Positions 6,498-12,447 of a stretch of DNA of 12,447 bases are shown one piece after another; position 1 is the stretch's first letter, and each line of letters starts with the position of its first letter. The notes under the pieces were generated by a model. That model saw only the letters and a program-made list of their open reading frames with translations. It searched no databases and was not told the origin of the DNA. The DNA is from SMAG-U1939 sp035763125 (GTDB lineage: Bacteria > Chloroflexota > Ktedonobacteria > Ktedonobacterales > JADMIN01). Where the stretch lies: assembly GCA_035763125.1 (NCBI GenBank), contig DASUBU010000051.1, forward strand, positions 1 to 12,447. Reading direction: 5' to 3'. A program made the translations under genes and the position numbers.

Positions 6498-7490
6498 GTG
6501 CGCGCGAAGGAATATGGCGTTCTTGGATTGCTGGCGCTGATCTGGGGCGCCTCGTTCCTATTCATCAAGATCGCCCTCGAAGATGCCTCACCGGCGACGG
6601 TGGTGCTGGGACGGCTCGCCTTCTCAGTGGCGACACTGTTGGCCATCATCGCGGTGCGGCCGGCGCTCGGCGCGGGCTGGCGGCGCTACTGGCGCTTCGG
6701 CCTGCTGATTGGCACCGTCAACAGCGTGCTGCCGTATCTGCTGATCACCTGGGGCGAGACACGCATCGCCAGCGGCGTGGCCTCGATCCTCAACGCCACG
6801 ACGCCGCTCTTCACGGTTGTGCTGGCGCATTTCTGGATGACCGCCGGCCATGAGGCGCTGACGTGGCGCCGCAGTGCGGGTGTGCTGCTCGGCTTTCTGG
6901 GTGTCGGCGTGCTGATCGGCCCCTCAGCGCTGAGCTTTGGCGGCGGCGATGTGAATGTCGCGCTGGGCGAGCTGGCAGTGCTGATCGCCGCGGTCGCCTA
7001 TGGCGTCGGGGCGATGCTCTCCAAAGGCTATGCGGGCTCCGCGCCGCTGGTCGGCCCGTTCACGATGCAGAGCGCCGCACTGGTGGTGATGCTGCCGGTG
7101 GCACTGCTGTGGGCCCCGCCAACGCATCTGCCCTCGCTCGCCGCGCTCGGCTCGATGGCCGCGTTGGGGATTCTGGGCACCGCGGTGGCCTATCTGCTCT
7201 ACTTCTATCTCATCAACCATGTCGGCCCGACCCGCACCGCGCTGGTGACGTATCTGCTGCCCTGCACGGCGCTGCTGTGGGGCGCGCTCTTCCTGGGCGA
7301 GCAGGTGCATTGGTACGCGCTGGCTGGTCTGGCGCTGGTGCTGCTCGGCACGATGCTGACCAACGGCACACTAAATAGTCTGCTGAGGCGCCGCCGCACA
7401 TCGGCTGCGATGATGCTGCCCGGCGGCGAGCCTGCCGAGTACCCTGAGCTGACGGATAACATAGGGCAGGTGGGACGTCGGTCCGCCTGA
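6498..7490 (+). CDS. EamA/DMT-family transporter
   Basis: About 330 residues with ten predicted helices arranged as two EamA repeats, the drug/metabolite transporter fold used mainly for efflux of amino acids and other metabolites. The N-terminus from GVLGLLALIWGASFLFIKIAL is typical of the family. A hydrophilic tail of about 45 residues follows helix 10 and is longer than usual. The start is uncertain. GTG at 6498 has GAGGTG 10 nt upstream and begins just before helix 1. GTG at 6474 (GGAG at 6 nt) and TTG at 6450 are alternatives adding 8 or 16 polar residues. It follows the GntR gene by about 60 bp and precedes the cysteine hydrolase by 26 bp, so all three are probably co-transcribed. Substrate unknown. 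Confidence 0.88.
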   Translation: MRAKEYGVLGLLALIWGASFLFIKIALEDASPATVVLGRLAFSVATLLAIIAVRPALGAGWRRYWRFGLLIGTVNSVLPYLLITWGETRIASGVASILNATTPLFTVVLAHFWMTAGHEALTWRRSAGVLLGFLGVGVLIGPSALSFGGGDVNVALGELAVLIAAVAYGVGAMLSKGYAGSAPLVGPFTMQSAALVVMLPVALLWAPPTHLPSLAALGSMAALGILGTAVAYLLYFYLINHVGPTRTALVTYLLPCTALLWGALFLGEQVHWYALAGLALVLLGTMLTNGTLNSLLRRRRTSAAMMLPGGEPAEYPELTDNIGQVGRRSA

Positions 7491-7516
7491 GTGTTTCTGA
7501 AGACGGGAGGCAAGCG

Positions 7517-8095
7517 ATGAAGCCTGCACTGCTGGTGATTGACGTACAGAACGAGTACTTCGCGCCGCATGGCAAGTGGGCGCTGCCGGAGGGCGAGCAC
7601 GCGCTGGAGCGCATCCAGGCGCTGCTGGCGGGGGCGCGGGCAGCGGGAATCCCGGTCTTTCACATCGTCCACGAGAGCCTCGACCCCGCGGGGCCGGTCT
7701 TCGCGCCGGGGAGCGTGGGTGCTGAGATGCATCCGGCGATCGTGCCGCAGCCGGGTGAGCGCCGTCTGACGAAGCACGTCCCGGGTGCCTTCACGGGCAC
7801 GCCGCTTGAGGCGTACCTGCGCCGCGCGGGCGTGGACACCGTCATCGTCAGCGGCTACATGACGCACCTCTGCTGCGATACCACCAGCCGCCAGGCGCGC
7901 GAGCGTGGCTTCGACGTGTTCTTTGCTGCGGATGCCACGGCCACGCGCGACCTTGCCCGCGATGGCGCTACGGTCCCTCACGCGGCGATCCAGGAGGCGA
8001 CGCTGGCGATCATGGCGACGTCTTTCGCCAGGGTGCTGCCGGTGGAGGCCATCCTGGCGAAGGTCAGCGCTCCAGCAGCCGTCGCTGAGAGCTAA
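7517..8095 (+). CDS. isochorismatase-family cysteine hydrolase
   Basis: A 192-residue Rossmann-like hydrolase of the isochorismatase/nicotinamidase superfamily. The triad is visible: D9 in LLVIDVQNEYF, K86 in RLTKHVPGAF and C119 in GYMTHLCCDTTSR, with the adjacent C120 in the place of the more usual Val. The family hydrolyses amide or related bonds in small molecules such as nicotinamide, N-carbamoylsarcosine or carbamate-type compounds. The isochorismatase reaction itself is unlikely without siderophore genes nearby. GGGAGG (7505-7510) is 6 nt before the ATG. It lies between two EamA exporters and downstream of a GntR/FCD regulator, suggesting a ligand-responsive catabolic or detoxifying step. 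The stop codon TAA overlaps the first base of a CACAGAG-type repeat. Confidence 0.93.
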   Translation: MKPALLVIDVQNEYFAPHGKWALPEGEHALERIQALLAGARAAGIPVFHIVHESLDPAGPVFAPGSVGAEMHPAIVPQPGERRLTKHVPGAFTGTPLEAYLRRAGVDTVIVSGYMTHLCCDTTSRQARERGFDVFFAADATATRDLARDGATVPHAAIQEATLAIMATSFARVLPVEAILAKVSAPAAVAES

Positions 8096-8122
8096 CCACA
8101 GAGAACACAGAGAGCGCAGGGG
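8095..8122 (+). repeat. CACAGAG-type interspersed repeat, copy 2
   Basis: This 28-nt element begins at the last base of the cysteine hydrolase stop codon and has the same 9-mer build as copy 1 (CACAGAGAA, CACAGAGAG, CGCAGGGGC). It matches the copy at 1402-1429 at 24 of 28 positions in the same orientation and has a similar purine-rich tail. Location exactly at a gene end may mean insertion into, or selection at, the 3' untranslated region. Confidence 0.75.
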
Positions 8123-8282
8123 CAGGCAGAGAAAGAACGGCCGCCTGCACCCACACGTCACGCATGTCGTGGCACTGTAGGCGCGTCCACCGGACGCCCC
8201 CAGACGATGGGCACCTGCTGCCCGCCTGTCTCTCACCACGGCGCGAACGTTTCCGCCGGCTTCTTCGGAAAGGATCACTACG

Positions 8283-9239
8283 ATGGCGGAGACAAGTTTG
8301 CGCGTGGCGACGGGTGCTGGTACGCGCGCGACGGCGGCGAGTACCGCGAGTATCTCGACCACTTCCGCGAGCCGCCTGCGTGTCTATGGTGCGCTGGCAT
8401 TCGGCGTCGTCTGCATCGGCCTCTCGGCAATCTTCACGAAATGGACACATCTGCCGGGCACCGTCTCGGGTTTCTATCGCGTCCTCATCGCCGAATTGGC
8501 GCTGCTGCCGGTCTTCGCGGGCTCAGTACGGCGCGGTGGCCTGCGGCTGAACCGCACAGCATGGCTCGTCGCACTGGCGGCGGGGATATTCTTCGCGCTT
8601 GATCTCGGCCTGTGGAACTCGTCGCTCGGCATCACCTCTGCCGCCAACGCTACCCTGCTAGGCAACGACGCGCCGATCTTCGTCGGGCTGATCGCCTTCG
8701 TCGTCTTCCGCGAGCGGCTCGGCGGCATCTACTGGCTCGGTCTGGCTGTGGCACTGGTGGGTATGGGCATCATCGTCGGCGGCGACACGTTGGCCCACGC
8801 CAGCCGCCTGGGGCTGGGCGACGCGCTGGCGCTGGTCGCTGGCGGAGCCTATGCGCTTTATCTCGTTCTGACGCAGCGCGTGCGGGCCTCCATGAACACC
8901 GTCGTCTCGCTGTGGATTCCGGGGGTGGCGGCCACCGTCCTGCTCCTGGCGTTCAATCTGGTGGCCGGCCACGCGCTGTGGGGCTTCGCGCCGGGAACGT
9001 GGCTCGCGCTGCTGGCTCTCGCCCTGATCTCGCAGGTGGCGGGTTGGCTGGCGATCACCTACGCGCTCGGGCATCTCTCGGCCTCCGTCGTCTCGCCGAC
9101 ACTGCTCGCGCAGCCGGTGCTGACGGCGCTCTTCGCGGTGCCGCTGCTCGGTGAGGGCCTCTCGCCGCGTCAGATGCTCGGCGGCCTCGTCGCGCTGGCC
9201 GGCATCTATCTCGTCAATCGCGGCGCGATGCGCAAGTAG
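8283..9239 (+). CDS. second EamA/DMT-family transporter
   Basis: A 318-residue, ten-helix EamA transporter with two repeats. A Ser/Thr/Ala-rich polar N-terminal tail of about 32 residues precedes helix 1 (RLRVYGALAFGVVCIGLSAIF). It is only distantly similar to the EamA protein encoded at 6498-7490, so it is not a recent tandem duplicate. Helix 4 carries the family-typical ITSAANATLLGNDAPIFV. AAAGGA (8269-8274) lies 8 nt before the ATG, supporting this start. The 187-bp gap upstream holds repeat copy 2, so it may have its own promoter, though none is obvious. It converges with the E2-like gene. The transported compound is unknown; efflux is the usual direction in this family. Confidence 0.9.
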   Translation: MAETSLRVATGAGTRATAASTASISTTSASRLRVYGALAFGVVCIGLSAIFTKWTHLPGTVSGFYRVLIAELALLPVFAGSVRRGGLRLNRTAWLVALAAGIFFALDLGLWNSSLGITSAANATLLGNDAPIFVGLIAFVVFRERLGGIYWLGLAVALVGMGIIVGGDTLAHASRLGLGDALALVAGGAYALYLVLTQRVRASMNTVVSLWIPGVAATVLLLAFNLVAGHALWGFAPGTWLALLALALISQVAGWLAITYALGHLSASVVSPTLLAQPVLTALFAVPLLGEGLSPRQMLGGLVALAGIYLVNRGAMRK

Positions 9240-9268
9240 AGCGGGGCTCCTACAACTGAGCGATGGAT

Positions 9269-9287
9269 GAGTGCTCGCCTGGCGCTC
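9269..9287. terminator. weak hairpin between convergent genes
   Basis: GAGTGC (9269-9274) pairs with GCGCTC (9282-9287) through one T-G wobble across a 7-nt loop, in the 73-bp gap between the convergent EamA and E2-like genes. There is no T-run. Position rather than strength is the argument. Confidence 0.2.
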
Positions 9288-9312
9288 CGGCCGCGTCCGG
9301 CGTCGTGCCGTG

Positions 9313-10164
9313 TCACGTCGTCGTGCCTGAAAGCGTGCCCACCGCTGTGCCGGCGCCGTCCCCGCCAGCCTCGTCGAGTCCGTATCCGCTCTCGATCAGG
9401 TCCACAAGGCGCTGGACGAAGCGCGCCATCGGCGCCCCATCCACCACATTGTGATCCGCGCTGACCGTCAGGCACAGAACCTGCCGCGCGTCGAGCTGCC
9501 CATCCACTAGAGCAGGCCGCTCGCCGATGCCGCCGACGACGATGGTGAGCGTGTAGTCCGACACGGGGGTAATGCCCCACGCGGCGCCCCTGCCAAACAT
9601 CCCCACCGACGTTAACAGGAGCGTTCCGCCGATGCGCTGCTTGAGCCGCGGGAAGCGATTGAAGGCCCACCAGAAGGCGGCGCGCAGCAGTCGCGGCAGG
9701 TGGGGATACAGCCGCCGGCCGCGCATCGCCCAGACGCCGCCGATGCCCGCCGTCTGGGCCGCACGGATGTCTCGATGAATCTCACGCAACGTCTTGCGGT
9801 TTGCACCACGCACGACGTGGGGTGTGGCCTGCTTGCCCGTCTGTCTCCCCTCGTGCTCGATATTCATGCAGACGTCCACGTCGTCGAAGAAGATGAGATG
9901 CCGCCTGCCCTGCCGATAGGCCTGCATGTCCCGATGCTCCGACACCGCACGGGCCGTGCAGGCGATGATGAACGCCGTGAACGAGCGTGTCTCGCCGGTG
10001 CGGCGCTTGTGCTCGCTCAGCAGTTCGCGGGCGCGCGTAACGTCTACCTCCACCAGTGCGTGCATCATCGGTTTTCCACGCGCGGCGCGCAGCGAATCTA
10101 CCACCGGCACCCGCAGCCACGGGAACTGCACGACCTCGTATCCCTGGCTTCTCTCCGCGCTCAC
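9313..10164 (-). CDS. stand-alone 2-oxoacid dehydrogenase E2-type acyltransferase domain
   Basis: A 283-residue protein matching only the catalytic acyltransferase domain of 2-oxoacid dehydrogenase E2 subunits (chloramphenicol acetyltransferase fold). The catalytic motif is SADHNVVDG (235-243) with H238 and D242, preceded by the family-typical GIGERPALVDGQ. There is no lipoyl domain and no E3-binding domain: the full-length family is about 400 or more residues and starts with a lipoyl domain. No E1 or E3 gene is nearby, so a role in a dehydrogenase complex is doubtful; it may use free acyl-CoA. The start is GTG at 10164, with AAAGGAGG (10171-10178 on the minus strand) 6 nt upstream. An in-frame ATG at 10203 lies upstream of that site. 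Acyl donor and acceptor are unknown. Confidence 0.88.
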   Translation of the reverse strand: MSAERSQGYEVVQFPWLRVPVVDSLRAARGKPMMHALVEVDVTRARELLSEHKRRTGETRSFTAFIIACTARAVSEHRDMQAYRQGRRHLIFFDDVDVCMNIEHEGRQTGKQATPHVVRGANRKTLREIHRDIRAAQTAGIGGVWAMRGRRLYPHLPRLLRAAFWWAFNRFPRLKQRIGGTLLLTSVGMFGRGAAWGITPVSDYTLTIVVGGIGERPALVDGQLDARQVLCLTVSADHNVVDGAPMARFVQRLVDLIESGYGLDEAGGDGAGTAVGTLSGTTT

Positions 10165-10210
10165 GGTGGGCCTCCTTTCCTGGTCCGGCCTCCAGCCTGC
10201 CACCGCCCTG

Positions 10211-10219
10211 CCGCTTCAC
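10211..10219 (-). promoter_or_regulatory. GTGAAGCGG element shared with the lipase upstream region
   Basis: On the minus strand this 9-mer reads GTGAAGCGG. Its gene-proximal edge is 47 bp from the GTG start of the E2-like gene, exactly as the same 9-mer at 3367-3375 is from the lipase ATG. A small palindrome TCAC-G-GTGA (10216-10224) overlaps it, and a second GCTTCAC lies at 10232-10238. It may be a shared regulator site; coincidence is not excluded. Confidence 0.25.
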
Positions 10220-10245
10220 GGTGATACGGCGGCTTCACTGCATAG

Positions 10246-10290
10246 TCTCGACTGGTCTCGTCTCGACTGGTCTCGTCTCGACTGGTCTCG
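10246..10290. repeat. three perfect 15-bp tandem repeats
   Basis: TCTCGACTGGTCTCG occurs three times head to tail without a mismatch (10246-10260, 10261-10275, 10276-10290). Each unit begins and ends with TCTCG, so TCTCG doublets occur at the joints. The array lies 82 bp upstream of the E2-like start codon, in non-coding DNA. Perfect identity suggests recent expansion by slippage and possible copy-number variation between strains. Confidence 0.9.
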
Positions 10291-10379
10291 CCGGCAGCAC
10301 GGCCGCCTCACAAACCGTCCGCTGGCGGCCCAGTGTGTACGGAAATGACGGCGCTGCATACGGCGAGCCATCTGATCGT

Positions 10380-10391
10380 CGAGCATGCTCG
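10380..10391. other. 12-bp perfect palindrome
   Basis: CGAGCATGCTCG is a perfect palindrome in the 299-bp gap between the HAD gene and the E2-like gene (10165-10463). That gap also holds the tandem repeat but no gene. The palindrome is 73 bp past the HAD stop, so it could be a protein-binding site or part of a weak transcript end. No flanking T-run is present. Confidence 0.35.
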
Positions 10392-10463
10392 GCGCATGGC
10401 TCCAGATGTGCTCAGGGGTGATTACAAGCGCCGAACTCGGATCTGGTGAGTTTCGCCGTCTTG

Positions 10464-11114
10464 CTAGGCTACCAGTCCGAGGTACGCCGGTAGCTCACCG
10501 AGTCTCCCTATGGCCGGCGCCCCTGCTTCCTTGAATTGTTCAACCCTCACAAAGCCCGTCGCTACCCCAACAAATTGCAAGGAAGCGCCTGTTGCAGCTT
10601 GGTGATCCATTAGGGCATCACCCACATAGAGGACCTGCGAGCGCTGAATAGCCGACGCTCCGAGGCGTGCCAAAGCCGGGTCAAAGACTCTACCGTCAGG
10701 CTTATGGTATGCCGTCGCATCTGCTCCCTGGACAAACAAGAAGGCATCCGAAGGAACGCGCGCGAGTGCTAAATCCTTGCGGGCATAGTCCGTTGTGAGG
10801 GAGGTCACAACCCCTGTCACAATATGATGGCGTGCCAGTGTGCCTAAGACGTCGAGGGTGTCTTCTTGGATTGCTTTGGGGAACTGAGCTTCGAGTGCGC
10901 GGTTGGCCGCCAGCATATTTTTGACGGTATCCGCATGATTATAGAGGTGACCAATCATCACCTCGAACGGCATCCCCCAATAACGGGCGAGGACCTCATC
11001 GGTCAGCTCGATGCCATAGTGAGCGGCGACGGCTTTGTGGTGCGCCCATTTGATCTCTGCGGTTTTGAGCAACGTATCATCGAGGTCGAAAATGACCGCT
11101 TGTATCGCCCTCAT
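10464..11114 (-). CDS. HAD-superfamily hydrolase (phosphoglycolate phosphatase-like)
   Basis: A 216-residue HAD phosphatase with all four motifs: I FDLDDTLL (nucleophile D10, acid/base D12), II VVTS (T104/S105), III K138 in HKPDGRVF, and IV VGDALMD (D166, D170). A helical cap between motifs I and II (about 16-90) marks subfamily I. The likely reaction is hydrolysis of a small phosphomonoester; the substrate is not readable. The ATG at 11114 is chosen because MRAIQAVIFD is a typical HAD start. An in-frame TTG at 11150 adds 12 residues with no better ribosome-binding site, and the site at 11114 (GGTAGGGG) is itself very close to the ATG. Its GC content, near half in lines I counted by eye, is clearly below the two-thirds of the neighbours, suggesting horizontal acquisition. 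Confidence 0.92.
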   Translation of the reverse strand: MRAIQAVIFDLDDTLLKTAEIKWAHHKAVAAHYGIELTDEVLARYWGMPFEVMIGHLYNHADTVKNMLAANRALEAQFPKAIQEDTLDVLGTLARHHIVTGVVTSLTTDYARKDLALARVPSDAFLFVQGADATAYHKPDGRVFDPALARLGASAIQRSQVLYVGDALMDHQAATGASLQFVGVATGFVRVEQFKEAGAPAIGRLGELPAYLGLVA

Positions 11115-11187
11115 GCCCCTACCATAGCAAGATAGCAGGATGGTATGCAAGTCTGGACTTGTTGAGTGTCAGAAACGGTACGAGAAG

Positions 11188-11213
11188 TGGGCGCGAATCC
11201 GAGATCGCGCTCA
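11188..11213. other. inverted repeat in the HAD/MFS divergent gap
   Basis: GCGCGA (11191-11196) pairs with TCGCGC (11205-11210) across an 8-nt loop, and TGG/TCA flanks extend the stem to 9 bp with one G-T wobble. It lies about 75 bp upstream of the HAD start and about 190 bp upstream of the MFS start, so an operator or transcript structure for either gene is possible. Confidence 0.3.
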
Positions 11214-11333
11214 GCTGTGGGGCCATCCCGAGAGCCGAATAGAAGCCTCCTCATGGACTCTCCTAGAAACCTGTGCCAAACTATCGAGCCACACCACTTG
11301 CTCTTTATTCCTGAAATCGCTTGTGGTCTACTA

Positions 11334-11364
11334 CGCAGGCGCCGCTCTCGAAGGCGCCGATGCG
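11334..11364 (+). other. GC-rich hairpin in the MFS gene leader
   Basis: Two GGCGCC blocks (11338-11343 and 11353-11358) pair across a 9-nt loop, with CGCA/TGCG extending the stem past a 2-nt bulge. The structure ends about 40 nt before the MFS start codon. With no T-run it is more likely a leader structure affecting expression than a terminator. Confidence 0.35.
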
Positions 11365-11404
11365 GGATGGATGAGGGACACGCTTCCAGAAGGCTGGTGT
11401 GGTG

Positions 11405-12447
11405 ATGGCGACGGGCAACGCTACCGGCACGCGGCAGGCAACGACGATCTGGGCGCTGTGGCGCAATCGCAACTATCTGCTGCTCTGGAGCGGTCAGGCG
11501 GTCTCGGTGATCGGTACGCAGCTCTCGCAGCTGGCATTCCCGCTGCTCGTCCTGGCGCTGACCGGGTCGGCGGCGCAGGCCGGCTTCCTGGGCGCGGCAC
11601 GCACCATCCCCTATATGCTGCTCGGGCTGCCAGCAGGCGCCCTGGTGGATCGCTGGAATCGCAAGCGGCTGATGATGCTGTGCGACGCAGGCCGTGCGGT
11701 GCTTCTGGCAAGCATCCCCCTGGCGCTGGCACTGGGACGGCTCTCGCTGGCGCAGCTCTACGCCGTCGCGCTGGGCGAGGGTGCGTTCAACGTCTTCTTC
11801 AGCCTGGCGAATACGGCTGGCCTGGTGCGCGTGGTGCCCAAGGAGCAACTACCTGTGGCGCTGGCCGCCGACGAGGTGACCCAGAGCAGCGGCTATACGC
11901 TCGGTCCGGCGCTAGGCGGTGTGCTCTTCAGCCTCAGCCGCGCGCTGCCCTTCCTGGGAGATGCCATCTCGTACGCCATCTCGGTCGCCACGCTGGGCCT
12001 CATCTCGGTCAAGCTCAACGAGGAGCGGCCGCCAGGACGTGGCAAGCTGCGGGCCGAGATCGGCGAGGGGCTGCGCTGGCTCTGGCGTCAGCCGCTCTTG
12101 CGCTTCTTGGCAGCGCTAGTGGGCGGTGGGCTGCTGGTCGAGAGCGGTTACCTGCTGGTGGTGATTGTGCTGGTGCAGCGGATGGGTGGCTCAGATGCGG
12201 CGGTCGGCCTGGTGCTGGCCGTGGGCGGCGTGGGGAGCGTCATCGGCGGATTGGCGGCGGCGCCCATGGTGCGGCGCTTCACCTTCGGTCAGATCACACT
12301 TGCCGTGCACTGGCTCTGGGCGCTGACGGTGCTGCTCTACGCGGTGGCGCCCACCCCGGCGGTTGTCGGCATCATCACGGCGGTGGCGTTTGGCACATCC
12401 CCCGTCTTCCTCGTCGCCCAGTTCAGCTACCGGCTCTCGCTGATCCC
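11405..12447 (+). CDS. MFS transporter (MFS_3-type efflux pump), cut by the window end
   Basis: An open frame runs from ATG 11405 to the window edge (347 codons visible; the family is usually about 400-430 residues), so the C-terminus is missing. The N-terminal cytosolic segment WRNRNYLLLWSGQAVSVIG leads into helix 1. The MFS motif A-like GALVDRWNRKRLM (78-90) lies between helices 2 and 3, and PFLGDAISYAISVATL (182-197) is typical of MFS_3 exporters (enterobactin exporter/macrolide efflux relatives). A polar central loop follows (203-228). The predicted role is proton-driven efflux of a small molecule such as a siderophore or drug. AGAAGG (11388-11393) is 11 nt upstream; GTG codons at 11399 and 11402 are alternative in-frame starts. 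A short frame overlaps the ATG as TGATG, and a GC hairpin lies upstream. Confidence 0.9.
   Translation, partial: MATGNATGTRQATTIWALWRNRNYLLLWSGQAVSVIGTQLSQLAFPLLVLALTGSAAQAGFLGAARTIPYMLLGLPAGALVDRWNRKRLMMLCDAGRAVLLASIPLALALGRLSLAQLYAVALGEGAFNVFFSLANTAGLVRVVPKEQLPVALAADEVTQSSGYTLGPALGGVLFSLSRALPFLGDAISYAISVATLGLISVKLNEERPPGRGKLRAEIGEGLRWLWRQPLLRFLAALVGGGLLVESGYLLVVIVLVQRMGGSDAAVGLVLAVGGVGSVIGGLAAAPMVRRFTFGQITLAVHWLWALTVLLYAVAPTPAVVGIITAVAFGTSPVFLVAQFSYRLSLI

Noticed and set aside
7205..8362. 385-codon minus-strand open frame over the EamA and cysteine hydrolase genes
   Set aside because: It is the antisense of two clear genes, including the CACAGAG repeat read backwards, with no ribosome-binding site or recognisable domain.
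9313..10164. chloramphenicol acetyltransferase (resistance gene) reading of the E2-like protein
   Set aside because: The two families share a fold, but the GIGERP and SADHNVVDG motifs fit the 2-oxoacid dehydrogenase E2 catalytic domain better.
10246..10290. CRISPR array
   Set aside because: The units are contiguous 15-bp tandem repeats without spacers, and no cas gene is near.
11166..11366. upstream part of a 79-codon GTG-started frame before the MFS gene
   Set aside because: The GTG start has no Shine-Dalgarno sequence and the product is arginine-rich without any family signal. Only its last 12 codons are kept as a speculative leader.

Overview
The window is a GC-rich (roughly two-thirds G+C by eye) bacterial chromosome segment made almost entirely of ordinary housekeeping, transport and regulatory genes. 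The gene types, the strong Shine-Dalgarno sequences and a CACAGAG-type interspersed repeat that I associate with Chloroflexota and some other environmental phyla suggest an uncultured or little-studied Chloroflexota-like bacterium. That assignment is inference, not proof. I see no rRNA, tRNA, CRISPR array, transposase or phage gene.

Layout, left to right. A possible minus-strand gene starts at 24 and leaves the window. A promoter-bearing gap leads to a membrane DUF2231-Rieske [2Fe-2S] fusion (479-1393), followed by a small transaldolase (1554-2222) whose active-site residues favour transaldolase over fructose-6-phosphate aldolase. Converging on it is a secreted cysteine-rich lipase/esterase (2280-3320, minus). 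After a 356-base gap comes a tight three-gene operon (3677-5645): a two-helix PLDc_N membrane protein, an ABC ATPase and an ABC-2 permease. Its domain order matches the yxlE-yxlF-yxlG part of the Bacillus subtilis sigY operon. It ends in a strong hairpin.

Next is a co-directional metabolite-handling cluster: a GntR/FCD regulator with a palindrome at its own promoter (5757-6437), an EamA exporter (6498-7490), an isochorismatase-type cysteine hydrolase (7517-8095) and a second EamA exporter (8283-9239). The first three are closely spaced and probably form one operon. A plausible reading is ligand-controlled hydrolysis and export of a small amide or related metabolite; the substrate cannot be read from sequence.

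On the right, a stand-alone E2-type acyltransferase domain (9313-10164, minus) lacks lipoyl and E3-binding domains. Its upstream gap holds a perfect 3 x 15-bp tandem repeat and a 12-bp palindrome. A HAD phosphatase-like gene (10464-11114, minus) has visibly lower GC than its neighbours and may have been acquired. The window ends inside an MFS_3-type efflux gene (from 11405) preceded by a GC hairpin and a short overlapping reading frame.

Nothing here is a clear new defence or mobile system. The most checkable oddities are the two CACAGAG repeats placed exactly at gene ends, the 15-bp tandem repeat, the shared 9-mer at identical distance upstream of two minus-strand genes, the DUF2231-Rieske fusion, the orphan E2 core and the FCD regulator with a His-to-Asn change at a metal-ligand position.
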